Of a stretch of DNA of 49,647 nt, positions 20,901 to 30,463 are shown in pieces. Source of the DNA: Klenkia sp. PcliD-1-E (GTDB lineage Bacteria > Actinomycetota > Actinomycetes > Mycobacteriales > Geodermatophilaceae). The notes beneath the pieces are model-generated. The model made no database searches and had not been told where the DNA came from. It worked only from the letters and a program-made list of their open reading frames with translations. The translations under genes were made by a program, and so were the position numbers. The DNA is taken from contig NZ_JAMXRZ010000016.1 in assembly GCF_024124375.1 (NCBI RefSeq), positions 1 to 49,647 of the forward strand, read 5' to 3'. Position 1 is the first letter of the stretch, and each line of letters opens with the position of its first letter.

Positions 20901-21811
20901 CCGACCTGCCCGGGACCCCACCCCCGGCCGACCCGACCGAGCCGCAGGACGCCGTCCCCCTCGAGGTGGTCGTGGTGACCGGCCTGTCCGGTGCCGGCAA
21001 GAACAGCGCCGGACGGGTCCTGGAGGACCTCGGCTTCTTCGTCGTGGACAACCTGCCACCGGCGCTGCTCGCCCCGATGGTCGAACTGGGGTCCCGGGGC
21101 GACGTGCGGCGGTTCGCCGCGGTGGTCGACGTGCGCAGCCGGGCCTTCTCCAGCGACCTGGCCGAGTCGATCCGGTCGCTGTCGGACACCGGTCACCGGC
21201 CGCGGGTGGTCTACGTGCACGCCCGCGACGAGGTGCTGGTCCGACGCTACGAGTCCAACCGCCGCGAGCACCCGCTGCAGGGGTCCGGGCGGTTGTCCGA
21301 CGGCATCGCGGCCGAGCGGGCGCTGCTCACCGGCATCGCCGGCGACGCCGACCTGTGGGTGGACACCTCCGACCTCAACGTGCACCAGCTGCGGGCCACG
21401 CTGGAGGCGGCGTTCCTGCGCGAGGGGGCGGCGCCCGAGCTGACGGCGACCGTGCTGAGCTTCGGGTTCAAGTACGGGCTGCCCCTGGACGCCGACCTCG
21501 TCGTCGACGCCCGGTTCCTGCCCAACCCGCACTGGGTGCCCGAGCTGCGGCCGCTGACCGGCCGCGACGCCGCGGTGCGCGACCACGTGCTGGGCGCCCC
21601 CGACGCCGCCGAGTTCCTCGACCGGTACCAGGACGTGCTGCGCATCCTGGTGCCCGGCTACCGGCGCGAGGGCAAGAAGTACCTGACCCTGGCGGTGGGG
21701 TGCACCGGCGGCAAGCACCGGTCCGTGGCGATCGCCGAGGAGTTCGCGCGGCGGCTGTCCGGCGACGGCGTCACCGCCAGCGCCCGCCACCGCGACCTGG
21801 GCCGGGAGTGA
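20897..21811 (+). CDS. rapZ: RapZ-family nucleotide-binding protein with altered Walker A
   Basis: 304 residues from GTG overlapping the uvrC stop. N-terminal P-loop domain, then the C-terminal domain typical of RapZ/Yvc[22 protein letters not shown] and [17 protein letters not shown]. In enterobacteria RapZ is the adaptor that delivers GlmZ RNA to RNase E; in Gram-positives the role is unclear, though the gene is constantly next to yvcK and whiA. Oddity: the P-loop reads [11 protein letters not shown], so the Ser/Thr that normally follows the Walker A lysine (position 36) is Asn, with Ser at 37. [14 protein letters not shown] downstream is normal. yvcK overlaps its stop by GTGA. Confidence 0.95.
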   Translation: MTDLPGTPPPADPTEPQDAVPLEVVVVTGLSGAGKNSAGRVLEDLGFFVVDNLPPALLAPMVELGSRGDVRRFAAVVDVRSRAFSSDLAESIRSLSDTGHRPRVVYVHARDEVLVRRYESNRREHPLQGSGRLSDGIAAERALLTGIAGDADLWVDTSDLNVHQLRATLEAAFLREGAAPELTATVLSFGFKYGLPLDADLVVDARFLPNPHWVPELRPLTGRDAAVRDHVLGAPDAAEFLDRYQDVLRILVPGYRREGKKYLTLAVGCTGGKHRSVAIAEEFARRLSGDGVTASARHRDLGRE

Positions 21812-22779
21812 GCGACCAGGGTCCCTCGGTCGTCGCGCTGGGGGGCGGGCACGGGCTGGCCGCGGCGCTGGCGGCGTGGCAGCCGCTGGCCCGCGACCTC
21901 ACCGCGGTGGTGACCGTCGCCGACGACGGCGGCTCGTCGGGCCGCATCCGCCGCGAGATGCCGGTGCTGCCGCCCGGTGACCTGCGGATGGCGCTGGCCG
22001 CGCTCGCCGGGTCCGACCCGCGCACCCAGGAGATGGCGACCCTGCTGCAGCACCGGCTGGGTGGCAGCGGAGTGCTGGCCGGTCACCCGGTCGGCAACCT
22101 GGTGCTCACCGGGCTCACCGAGGTGCACCGCGGCGACGCGGTCCGGGCGCTGGACACCCTCTGCGAGCTGCTCGGCGCCCGGGGCCGGGTGCTGCCGATG
22201 GCCGACGTCCCGCTCGACCTGGTCGCCATCGTCGACACCGTCGACCCCGACGACCCGCAGCGGTCGCGGCACATCCGCGGCCAGGTGGCCATCGCGGCCA
22301 GCCCGGACCGGGTCCGGTCGATCCGGGTCACCCCGGCCGACCCGCCGGTGCACCCCGACGTGCTGGCCGCCATCGCCGGGGCCGACGTCGTCTCGCTGGG
22401 CCCCGGCTCCTGGTACACCTCGGTGCTGCCGCACCTGCTGGTGCCGCGGCTGCGCGAGGCGCTGGCCGCGACCCCGGCGCACGTAGTGGTCGTGCTCAAC
22501 CTGGAGCCGCAGGCGGGCGAGACCGACGGGTTCTCCCCGGAGGAGCACCTGCGGGTGCTGGTCGAGCACCTGCAGGGCGTGCCGTTGCACACCGTGGTCG
22601 CGGATGCGGGTGCGGTTGTTGACCGGCGTGGTCTGCTGTCAGCTGTGCGGGCGTGCGGGGCGGAACTGGTCCTTGCGCCGGTGGCTGCCCGGGACGGCGC
22701 GGCCCGGCACGACCCGGAGCTGCTCCGGGACGCGCTGGCGCAGGTCGTGGCCCGGCTGACCGGCGGGGAGCGGGCGTGA
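21808..22779 (+). CDS. yvcK: Gluconeogenesis factor YvcK/CuvA-family protein
   Basis: 323 residues from the GTG overlapping the rapZ stop. Hallmarks: [14 protein letters not shown] at the N terminus, [41 protein letters not shown], and [21 protein letters not shown]. The family binds UDP-sugars and is needed for gluconeogenic growth and cell-wall precursor supply in Bacillus and mycobacteria. Its place between rapZ and whiA is conserved in actinobacteria and firmicutes. A stretch of about 90 bases (22600-22690) has markedly more A/T in third codon positions than anything around it. Confidence 0.96.
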   Translation: MSDQGPSVVALGGGHGLAAALAAWQPLARDLTAVVTVADDGGSSGRIRREMPVLPPGDLRMALAALAGSDPRTQEMATLLQHRLGGSGVLAGHPVGNLVLTGLTEVHRGDAVRALDTLCELLGARGRVLPMADVPLDLVAIVDTVDPDDPQRSRHIRGQVAIAASPDRVRSIRVTPADPPVHPDVLAAIAGADVVSLGPGSWYTSVLPHLLVPRLREALAATPAHVVVVLNLEPQAGETDGFSPEEHLRVLVEHLQGVPLHTVVADAGAVVDRRGLLSAVRACGAELVLAPVAARDGAARHDPELLRDALAQVVARLTGGERA

Positions 22780-22903
22780 GGTCGCCCTCGCGGCACGGTT
22801 CCGGCGTGCGGCAGTATCGGGGGACGACGGTCGCGGGAGCGGGTCCGGCGCGCCGGTGGCGCCCGGTCACCCGGGGGCCGGCCGAGGGGGAGAGGGACAG
22901 CGC

Positions 22904-23884
22904 ATGGCGATGACGGCGATGGTCAAGGACGAGCTCTCGCGGGTCGAGTGCACCAAGACGTCCGAGCGCAAGGCCGAGGTGACGGCGCTGCTGCGCTTCT
23001 CCGGCGGGCTGCACATCGTCGGCGGCCGGGTGGTCATCGAGGCCGAGCTCGACACCGGTTCGGTCGCCCGCCGGCTGCGCCGTGACATCAGCGAGGTCTA
23101 CGGCTACACCAGCGGCGTCAGCGTGCTGGCCGGCGGCAACATCCGTCGCGGGGTCCGCTACCTGGTCCGCATCGCCAAGCACGGCGAGGGCCTGGCCCGG
23201 CAGACCGGGCTGGTCGACCAGCGGGGCCGGCCGGTGCGCGGCCTGCCCCCGGCCGTGGTCTCCGGCGGGCTCAACGACGCCGAGGCCGCGTGGCGGGGGG
23301 CCTTCCTGGCCCACGGCTCGCTCACCGAGCCCGGTCGCTCCTCCTCCCTGGAGGTCACCTGCCCGGGCCCGGAGGCAGCGATGGCGCTGGTCGGCGCGGC
23401 CCGGCGGCTGGGCATCGCGGCCAAGGCCCGCGAGGTGCGCGGCGCCGACCGCGTGGTGGTCCGCGACGGCGACGCGATCAGCGCGCTGCTGACCCGGATG
23501 GGCGCCCACGAGGCGGTGCTCACCTGGGAGGAGCGGCGGATGCGCCGCGAGGTCCGGGCCACCGCCAACCGGCTGGCCAACTTCGACGACGCGAACCTGC
23601 GCCGCTCGGCGCGCGCGGCCGTCGCCGCCAGCGCCCGCGTGGAGCGCGCACTGGAGATCCTCGGCGACGACGCCCCCGAGCACCTGCTCGTCGCCGGCCG
23701 GCTGCGCCTGGAGCACGGCCAGGCGTCGCTGGAGGAGCTCGGCCAGCGCGCCGACCCGCCGATGACCAAGGACGCCGTCGCCGGCCGCATCCGCCGGCTG
23801 CTGGCGATGGCCGACAAGCGGGCCAAGGACCTCGGCATCCCCGACACCGAGTCCGTCGTCACCGACGACATGATCGGGCCCTGA
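22904..23884 (+). CDS. whiA: Sporulation/division regulator WhiA
   Basis: 326 residues. The family N terminus [15 protein letters not shown] starts at ATG 22904, with GAGAGGGA about 6 bases upstream; an upstream in-frame ATG at 22856 lacks family similarity. The N-terminal region resembles a LAGLIDADG homing-endonuclease fold ([39 protein letters not shown]). The C-terminal helix-turn-helix includes [25 protein letters not shown]. In Streptomyces WhiA is a DNA-binding partner of WhiB; in other actinobacteria it is conserved even without sporulation. The gap to yvcK is 124 bases, so it may have its own promoter. A hairpin follows at 23913-23929. Confidence 0.97.
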   Translation: MAMTAMVKDELSRVECTKTSERKAEVTALLRFSGGLHIVGGRVVIEAELDTGSVARRLRRDISEVYGYTSGVSVLAGGNIRRGVRYLVRIAKHGEGLARQTGLVDQRGRPVRGLPPAVVSGGLNDAEAAWRGAFLAHGSLTEPGRSSSLEVTCPGPEAAMALVGAARRLGIAAKAREVRGADRVVVRDGDAISALLTRMGAHEAVLTWEERRMRREVRATANRLANFDDANLRRSARAAVAASARVERALEILGDDAPEHLLVAGRLRLEHGQASLEELGQRADPPMTKDAVAGRIRRLLAMADKRAKDLGIPDTESVVTDDMIGP

Positions 23885-23912
23885 CGCGCCCGGCACCCGG
23901 TGCCACCCCGGC

Positions 23913-23929
23913 AGACGTCCCGGACGTCT
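23913..23929 (+). terminator. Hairpin after whiA
   Basis: AGACGTC (23913-23919) and GACGTCT (23923-23929) form a perfect 7-bp stem with a 3-base loop, extendable by 2 bp past one bulged T. A smaller GGCAC/GTGCC hairpin lies just before it (23892-23904). Confidence 0.5.
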
Positions 23930-23985
23930 TGCTGCCGTCCTGACCTGCGGCGACGGGCCCGTCCTGCGGCCGTGGCCCCGACGGC

Positions 23986-25089
<1,104 letters not shown>

Positions 25090-25091
25090 CG

Positions 25092-26300
25092 ATGCGCACC
25101 GTCGACGAGCTCGTCGCCGAGGGTGTGCAGGGTCGGCGTGTGTTCCTGCGCGCCGACCTCAACGTCCCCCTGGACGACTCCACCGGCACCCCGGTCATCA
25201 CCGACGACGGCCGGATCCGGGCCAGCCTGCCCACCCTGCAGGCGCTCCGCGAGGCCGGCGCCCGCGTCGTCGTCGCCGCCCACCTGGGCCGGCCGAAGGG
25301 CGAGCCGGACCCCCGGTACAGCCTGGCGCCGGTCGCCGCCCGGCTGTCGGAGCTGCTCGGGGTCGACGTCCCGCTGGCCACCGACACCGCCGGTTCCGGG
25401 GCGCAGGCTGCGGTGGCCGCGCTGGAGGACGGCGATGTCTGCCTGCTGGAGAACGTCCGCTTCGAGGCGGCGGAGACCAGCAAGGACGACGACGCCCGCG
25501 GTGCGCTGGCCGACCGGTTCGCCGCGCTGGCCGACCTGTACGTGGACGACGCCTTCGGGGCCGTGCACCGCAAGCACGCCTCGGTCTACGACGTCGCCAC
25601 CCGGTTGCCGCACGCGGCCGGCCGGCTGGTCGCCACCGAGCTCGACGTCCTCACCCGGCTGACCGAGGACCCGCAGCGGCCCTACGTCGTGGTGCTGGGC
25701 GGGTCGAAGGTCAGCGACAAGCTGGCCGTCATCGAGGCGATGCTGCCGAAGGTCGACCGGCTGCTGGTCGGCGGCGGCATGTGCTTCACCTTCCTGGCCG
25801 CGCAGGGCCACGGGGTGGGCGGCTCGCTGCTCGAGCAGGACCAGGTCGAGACCTGCCGGCGGCTGCTGGCCGAGGCGGGGGACAAGATCGTCCTGCCGGT
25901 CGACGTGGTCTGCGCCGAGGCGCTGGTCGCCGACGCCCAGGTCACGGTCACCGGCGTCGACGCCATCCCCGACGGGCTCAAGGGCCTGGACGTCGGCCCG
26001 CGCACCGTCGAGCTGTTCGGCGACCAGCTGGCCGGCGCCCGCACGGTGTTCTGGAACGGCCCGATGGGCGTGTTCGAGCTGGCGCCGTTCACCGCCGGCA
26101 CCCGGGGGGTGGCCACCGCGGTGGCCGCCGTCGACGGGCTGTCGGTCGTCGGCGGCGGCGACTCCGCCGCCGCGGTCCGCCAGCTGGGGCTGCCCGAGGA
26201 CAACTACGGTCACATCTCCACCGGGGGCGGTGCATCCCTGGAGTTCCTCGAGGGCCGCGAGCTGCCGGGCCTGGCCGTGCTGTCGGACAGGGCCGCCTGA
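25092..26300 (+). CDS. pgk: Phosphoglycerate kinase
   Basis: 402 residues, normal length, ATG 2 bases after the gap stop. It transfers the acyl phosphate of 1,3-bisphosphoglycerate to ADP. Signature [13 protein letters not shown] near the N terminus, substrate-binding [40 protein letters not shown] and the C-terminal nucleotide-binding loop [11 protein letters not shown] followed by [15 protein letters not shown]. The stop and the tpiA start share one base (TGATG), indicating coupled translation. Confidence 0.98.
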   Translation: MRTVDELVAEGVQGRRVFLRADLNVPLDDSTGTPVITDDGRIRASLPTLQALREAGARVVVAAHLGRPKGEPDPRYSLAPVAARLSELLGVDVPLATDTAGSGAQAAVAALEDGDVCLLENVRFEAAETSKDDDARGALADRFAALADLYVDDAFGAVHRKHASVYDVATRLPHAAGRLVATELDVLTRLTEDPQRPYVVVLGGSKVSDKLAVIEAMLPKVDRLLVGGGMCFTFLAAQGHGVGGSLLEQDQVETCRRLLAEAGDKIVLPVDVVCAEALVADAQVTVTGVDAIPDGLKGLDVGPRTVELFGDQLAGARTVFWNGPMGVFELAPFTAGTRGVATAVAAVDGLSVVGGGDSAAAVRQLGLPEDNYGHISTGGGASLEFLEGRELPGLAVLSDRAA

Positions 26301-27109
26301 TGGCCCGCACCAAGGCCGGGAAGGTCCACGAGGGCCGCCGTCCGCTGATCGCGGGCAACTGGAAGATGAACCTGACCCACCTGGAGGCCATCGGCCTGGT
26401 CCAGAAGGTCGCGTTCGGCCTCAAGGAGCCCGAGCTGGAGGCGGCCGAGGTCGTCGTCGTCCCGCCGTTCACCGCGATCCGGAGCGTGCAGACGCTGGTG
26501 CAGGGCGACAAGATCGAGATCGGTTTCGGCGGCCAGGACCTGTCCACCGCCGACTCCGGCGCCTACACCGGCGAGGTCAGCGGCGCGCAGCTGAAGGCGC
26601 TGGCCTGCACCTACGTCGTCGTCGGGCACTCCGAGCGGCGGGCGATGCACGCGGAGACCGACGAGGTCGTGGCGAGGAAGGTGCGCAAGGCGCTGGAGCA
26701 CGAGCTGGTGCCGATCCTGTGCGTGGGGGAGGGGCTCGACGTCCGCCGGGCCGGCGAGCACGTCCCGCACACCACCACGCAGGTCGACGCGGCGCTCGAG
26801 GGCCTGGACGCCGCCACCGTGGCGGGCATCGTCATCGCCTACGAGCCGGTGTGGGCGATCGGCACCGGCGAGGTGGCCACCCCCGAGGACGCGCAGGAGG
26901 TGTGCGGGGCGATCCGGGCCCGGCTCGCCGAGCGTTTCGGGCGGGAGACCGCCGACGTCGTCCGTATCCTCTACGGCGGTTCGGTGAAGGCCGGCAACAC
27001 CGCGGGCATCCTCGCCGGACCGGACGTGGACGGGGCACTGGTGGGCGGCGCGAGCCTGGACGCCGACGAGTTCGTCTCCATCTGCCGCACCGCAGCCGAG
27101 AGCCGCTGA
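26300..27109 (+). CDS. tpiA: Triosephosphate isomerase
   Basis: 269 residues with a TGATG overlap with pgk. Catalytic residues are visible: N20 and K22 in AGNWKMN, H110 in VVGHSERR and E182 in [11 protein letters not shown]; the phosphate loop is YGGSVKAGN. The N terminus has about 12 extra polar residues ([12 protein letters not shown]) compared with minimal family members. It interconverts DHAP and glyceraldehyde-3-phosphate, linking to gap. A 10-bp hairpin follows at 27116-27151. Confidence 0.98.
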   Translation: MARTKAGKVHEGRRPLIAGNWKMNLTHLEAIGLVQKVAFGLKEPELEAAEVVVVPPFTAIRSVQTLVQGDKIEIGFGGQDLSTADSGAYTGEVSGAQLKALACTYVVVGHSERRAMHAETDEVVARKVRKALEHELVPILCVGEGLDVRRAGEHVPHTTTQVDAALEGLDAATVAGIVIAYEPVWAIGTGEVATPEDAQEVCGAIRARLAERFGRETADVVRILYGGSVKAGNTAGILAGPDVDGALVGGASLDADEFVSICRTAAESR

Positions 27110-27115
27110 CCCGCA

Positions 27116-27151
27116 GGGGCGGCGGCCCCCCACCCGGAGGACCGCCGCCCC
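27116..27151 (+). terminator. Hairpin after tpiA overlapping the next gene's ribosome binding site
   Basis: GGGGCGGCGG (27116-27125) and CCGCCGCCCC (27142-27151) form a perfect 10-bp stem with a 16-base loop. The loop holds the GGAGGA that would serve as SD for the GTG at 27153, and the stem ends one base before that codon. It can therefore act as a terminator for gap-pgk-tpiA and also affect initiation of the lipoprotein gene. Confidence 0.65.
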
Positions 27152-27152
27152 C

Positions 27153-28883
27153 GTGAGGCCCCACCCGCGCCGCTCCCGCCGCGTCATCGTCCTGCTCGTG
27201 CTCGCCGGTCTGCTGGCGGGCTGCACCGGGGGGGACCCCGCGGACCGGGCGGTGCCCACGGTCTCCGGCTCCCCGGACGCCGGGGTCGACGGACGCCGGG
27301 CCCCCTCCGACGCCACCGGGGGGACGCTGCGGCTGGTCACCGCGCAGGTGGACAGCCTGGACCCGCAGCGCTCCTACCTGCCGGCGGTGTGGAACCTCAT
27401 GCGGCTCTACACCCGCACGCTGGTCACCTACTCCTCCGAGCCCGGCAGCACCGAGCAGCTGGTCCCGGACCTCGCCACCGACCTCGGGACGACGCCGGAC
27501 GGCGGGCGCACCTGGACGTTCACGCTGCGGCCGGGCGCCACCTTCGAGACCGGTCGACCCATCACCAGCCGGGACGTCAAGTACGGCATCGAACGGTCCT
27601 TCGCCGTGGACGTGCTCACCGGCGGACCCAAGCTGGCCCTGGACCTGCTCGACCCCGACAGCCTCTACGCCGGGCCCTACCAGGACGAGTCACCCGACCG
27701 GCTCGGCCTGGGCAGCATCGCCACCCCCGACGACGCCACGATCACGTTCACGCTGTCCCGGGCCGACCCGGACTTCCCGTTCATCCTCGCGCTGCCGCTG
27801 GGCTCCCCGGTGCCCGCGGAGAACGACACCGGTGCCGCCTACCAGGACGACCCGGTCTCCTCCGGCCCCTACGCGATCACCTCCGTCGACCCGGTCACCG
27901 GCATCGTGCTGGACCGCAACCCGGCCTGGACGCAGGACAGCGACCCCGTCCGCACGGCCCTGCCCGACCGGGTCGTGGTGCGGACCGGGCTGACCGGGCT
28001 CGACCGCGACCAGGCGTTGCTGGCCGGCTCGGCCGACGCCGACCTCTCCGGCACCGGCGTGCAGGAGGCCACCACCGCCCGCACCGACGCCGACGAGGGC
28101 CTCGCCGACCGGGTCGACGACGTCACCACCGGGTCGGTGCGCCTGCTGGCCCTGCCCACCACCGTCGCGCCGATGACCTCGCCGGACTGCCGGGCCGCCG
28201 TCGCCGCGGCCGTCGACCGCGCCGACGTGCAGGACGCCCTCGGCGGCGCCGGCGACGCCGTCCGCACCTCGGTGCTGTGGCCGCGCTCCCTCCCCGGCGG
28301 GCCCGACGACGCCGACCCCGCTGCCGACCTCGACGCCGCCCGGCAGTCGCTGGCCGCCTGCGGTCAGCCCGACGGCTTCGCCACGACGATGGCCGTGCCC
28401 GACGTCCCGACCAGCCGGGACGTCGCCGACCGGCTGGTCGCGCAGCTGGCCCGGGTCGGCATCCAGGTCACCGTGGCCCCGCTGGACCCCACGACGTACT
28501 ACACCGCAGGCATCGGCTCGCCGCAGGCCATCGCCGACGGGCAGTACGGGATGCTGCTGGCCACCTGGACGTCGGACCTGCCGACCCCGGCGTCCTTCCT
28601 GGTGCCGCTGGTCGACAGCCGCTCGATCAGCCAGCAGCCCGGCAACTCCAACTACGGCCTGCTCGCCGACCCCGCGGTCGACGCGCTGGTCGACGCCGCG
28701 GTCGCCTCGGACGACGTGTCGGCATGGGCGGCGGTCGCCGACGCCGCGCTGGCCACCCACGCCGTGGTCCCCCTGGCGGAGAACCGGGTGCAGCTGCTGG
28801 CCGGGCAGCGGCTGCACAACGGCGTGGTCATGCTGCCCTGGACCGGCTACGACGCGGCCACCGCCGGGGTCGGCGGCGGCTGA
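27153..28883 (+). CDS. ABC transporter substrate-binding lipoprotein (family 5, peptide/nickel type)
   Basis: 576 residues from GTG 27153. A lipoprotein signal: basic residues 2-10, hydrophobic core to about 20, and lipobox LLAGC with C24 as the lipidated cysteine. The mature part has the SBP family 5 features: DSLDPQRSYLPAVWNLMRLYTRTLVTY, the LVPDLATDLGTTPDGGRTWTFTLRPGATF signature, and RPITSRDVKYGIERSF. This family binds oligopeptides, nickel or related ligands outside the membrane. No permease or ATPase gene is adjacent, so it is an orphan binding protein that must share a transporter encoded elsewhere. Ligand unknown. Confidence 0.9.
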   Translation: MRPHPRRSRRVIVLLVLAGLLAGCTGGDPADRAVPTVSGSPDAGVDGRRAPSDATGGTLRLVTAQVDSLDPQRSYLPAVWNLMRLYTRTLVTYSSEPGSTEQLVPDLATDLGTTPDGGRTWTFTLRPGATFETGRPITSRDVKYGIERSFAVDVLTGGPKLALDLLDPDSLYAGPYQDESPDRLGLGSIATPDDATITFTLSRADPDFPFILALPLGSPVPAENDTGAAYQDDPVSSGPYAITSVDPVTGIVLDRNPAWTQDSDPVRTALPDRVVVRTGLTGLDRDQALLAGSADADLSGTGVQEATTARTDADEGLADRVDDVTTGSVRLLALPTTVAPMTSPDCRAAVAAAVDRADVQDALGGAGDAVRTSVLWPRSLPGGPDDADPAADLDAARQSLAACGQPDGFATTMAVPDVPTSRDVADRLVAQLARVGIQVTVAPLDPTTYYTAGIGSPQAIADGQYGMLLATWTSDLPTPASFLVPLVDSRSISQQPGNSNYGLLADPAVDALVDAAVASDDVSAWAAVADAALATHAVVPLAENRVQLLAGQRLHNGVVMLPWTGYDAATAGVGGG

Positions 28884-28894
28884 TCGCCGTCCCG

Positions 28895-28900
28895 TAGGCT
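28895..28900 (+). promoter_or_regulatory. -10 box TAGGCT for secG
   Basis: TAGGCT fits TAnnnT and would give a start near 28907 and a leader of about 28 bases that includes GGAGA before the secG GTG. Confidence 0.45.
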
Positions 28901-28934
28901 GGACCGCTGGCTGCCCGCTCGAACTGGAGAACCC

Positions 28935-29168
28935 GTGATCGAGATCGTCCTGAACGTCCTGCTGGTGCTCACCAGCCTGCTGCTGATCGTGCTGATCCTG
29001 CTGCACCGCGGCAAGGGCGGCGGGCTGTCCTCGATGTTCGGCGGAGCTGCGTCGTCCTCGCTGTCCGGGTCGTCCGTGGTGGAGAAGAACCTCAACCGGA
29101 TCACCGTGTTCACCGCCGCGATCTGGGCGGTCTGCATCGTCGCCCTGGGCATCCTGCTCAAGGTGTAA
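28935..29168 (+). CDS. secG: Preprotein translocase subunit SecG
   Basis: 77 residues, typical size. Two membrane segments (about 3-24 and 54-75) are joined by a loop with KGGGLSSMFGGAASSSLSGSSVVEKNLNRIT, a strongly conserved SecG pattern, so both termini face the same side. SecG binds SecYE and assists SecA-driven export. GTG start with GGAGA 6 bases upstream. Its position between tpiA (here with a lipoprotein gene inserted) and rbpA is conserved in actinobacteria. Confidence 0.96.
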   Translation: MIEIVLNVLLVLTSLLLIVLILLHRGKGGGLSSMFGGAASSSLSGSSVVEKNLNRITVFTAAIWAVCIVALGILLKV

Positions 29169-29171
29169 GGA

Positions 29172-29223
29172 CCCCGCTGCCCCCCACGACGCGCTCCGCA
29201 CGTCGCGGGACCCTGCAGCGGGG
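29172..29223 (+). terminator. Branched hairpin terminator after secG
   Basis: CCCCGCTGC (29172-29180) pairs perfectly with GCAGCGGGG (29215-29223). The 34-base interior contains a second short stem, CGACG (29187-29191) with CGTCG (29201-29205), giving a branched structure. Confidence 0.55.
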
Positions 29224-29304
29224 CCGTTCCAGTTGGCTGCGGTTCGGTCGCGTACACCCCTTCTGACCTGCGGATCTGTGCGCCCGCCGTAACAACGGTG
29301 TGCC

Positions 29305-29310
29305 TAGACT
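29305..29310 (+). promoter_or_regulatory. -10 box TAGACT for rbpA
   Basis: TAGACT is a good TAnnnT match 45 bases before the rbpA start. A small CCGT/ACGG inverted repeat (29287-29298) lies just upstream. The GGGAAC/GTT pattern of SigR promoters, known for Streptomyces rbpA, is not seen. Confidence 0.5.
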
Positions 29311-29354
29311 CAGCACCGCGGGGGACCGATCCACATTCCAGAGTGGGGGCACAC

Positions 29355-29696
29355 GTGGCTGGTGGCAGCGCGATCCGGGGCAGCCGGGTCGGGGCGGGAC
29401 CGATGGGCGAGTCCGAGCGCGGGGAGGCCGCCCCGCGGGTGCGGGTGGGCTACTGGTGCGCGAACGGGCACGACACCCGCATCGCCTTCGCGCACGACGT
29501 CGAGGTGCCGGAGACCTGGGACTGCCCGCGCTGCGGGTTCCCCGCCGGGCAGGACCAGGACAACCCCCCGCCGCCCCCGCGGATCGAGCCCTACAAGACG
29601 CACCTGGCCTACGTGCGGGAGCGGCGCAGCGACGAGGACGGCGCGGCCCTCCTCGAGGAGGCCCTGCAGCGGCTGCGCGCCCGCCGCGGCGCCTGA
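29355..29696 (+). CDS. rbpA: RNA polymerase-binding protein RbpA
   Basis: 113 residues. The N terminus (AGGSAIRGSRVGAGPMGE) is the conserved RbpA start and fixes GTG 29355 as the initiation codon. A zinc-ribbon-like core follows (YWCANGHDTRIAF and WDCPRCGFPAGQD), then the basic linker and the C-terminal sigma-interaction helix (PYKTHLAYVRERRSDEDGAALLEEALQRL). RbpA is an actinobacterial transcription activator that binds RNA polymerase and principal sigma factors. The SD is weak. A bidirectional hairpin separates it from pgl. Confidence 0.97.
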   Translation: MAGGSAIRGSRVGAGPMGESERGEAAPRVRVGYWCANGHDTRIAFAHDVEVPETWDCPRCGFPAGQDQDNPPPPPRIEPYKTHLAYVRERRSDEDGAALLEEALQRLRARRGA

Positions 29697-29701
29697 GGGG
29701 T

Positions 29702-29729
29702 GCGGGGCCCGCCTCGCGGTGGGCCCCGC
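29702..29729. terminator. Bidirectional hairpin terminator between rbpA and pgl
   Basis: GCGGGGCCC (29702-29710) and GGGCCCCGC (29721-29729) form a perfect 9-bp stem with a 10-base loop between two convergent stop codons. Confidence 0.75.
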
Positions 29730-29731
29730 TC

Positions 29732-30463
29732 CTACAGCTGGGCGGCGGCGTCCTGGTCGAGCATCCACCGGGTGGCCCGGCGACCGACCGCACCGGCGGC
29801 CGGCAGCGACGCCGGGGTCTCCCGGCCCGACAGCGCACGCGCGACGGCCTCGGCCTTGCCCTCGCCCGAGACCAGCAGCCACACCTCCTCGGCGGCGGTG
29901 ATCACCGGGAAGCCCAGGCTGACCCGGGTCGGCGGCGGCTTCGGGCAGTCCCGCACCGCGACCACCGTGCGCTCGTCGGCCACGGCGGGGGAGTCGGGGA
30001 AGATCGAGGCCACGTGCCCCTCCGGGCCGACCCCGAGCAGCAGGACGTCGATGCGGGGCACCGCGCCGTCGCCGGCCGCGGCCAGCTCCTGCGCGTAGGC
30101 CGCCGCGGCGTCCTCGGGCTCGGCGAAGCCGGCGTCGGCGGCCGGGATGGCGTGCACCCGCTCCGCCGGCACCCCGACGACGTCGAGCAGCGCCTCGCGG
30201 GCGCCCTTCTCGTTGCGGTCGTCGTCGGCGGCGGGCACCCAGCGCTCGTCGCCCCACCAGACGTCCACTTGGGTCCAGTCCAGCTCGCCGGACACCGCGG
30301 CGACCGCCCGCAGCACCGCGGTGCCGATGCCGCCGCCGGTGAGCACCACCGACGCCGTCCCGTGCTCGGCCTGCGCGGCTGCGAGCCGGGCGACCAGCTC
30401 ACGGGCCACGGTGGCCGCCAGGTCGTCGGCGTCGGGCCGGACGACGACCTCGGGGGCGCTCAC
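29732..30463 (-). CDS. pgl: 6-phosphogluconolactonase
   Basis: 243 residues, typical length. It hydrolyses 6-phosphogluconolactone, the product of Zwf. Motifs: ASVVLTGGGIGTAVLRAV, DWTQVDVWWGDERWVPAADDDRN, DVLLLGVGPEGHVASIFPDSPA, and the C-terminal WMLDQDAAAQL. The GTG start overlaps the opcA stop by GTGA (30460-30463), so pgl is the last gene of zwf-opcA-pgl. Confidence 0.95.
   Translation of the reverse strand: MSAPEVVVRPDADDLAATVARELVARLAAAQAEHGTASVVLTGGGIGTAVLRAVAAVSGELDWTQVDVWWGDERWVPAADDDRNEKGAREALLDVVGVPAERVHAIPAADAGFAEPEDAAAAYAQELAAAGDGAVPRIDVLLLGVGPEGHVASIFPDSPAVADERTVVAVRDCPKPPPTRVSLGFPVITAAEEVWLLVSGEGKAEAVARALSGRETPASLPAAGAVGRRATRWMLDQDAAAQL

Noticed and set aside
22856-22903. Upstream ATG as whiA start
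   Set aside because: The extra 16 residues lack family similarity; the ATG at 22904 has a good SD and the conserved MAMTA start.
29169-29354. Possible tRNA or small RNA between secG and rbpA
   Set aside because: A GGTTCGGTC segment resembles a T-loop, but no acceptor stem, D arm or anticodon arm can be built around it. The structure seen is the secG terminator.
29240-29354. SigR-type (oxidative stress) promoter for rbpA, as in Streptomyces
   Set aside because: No GGGAAT/GGGAAC -35 with GTT -10 at proper spacing was found; a TAGACT box of the housekeeping type is present instead.
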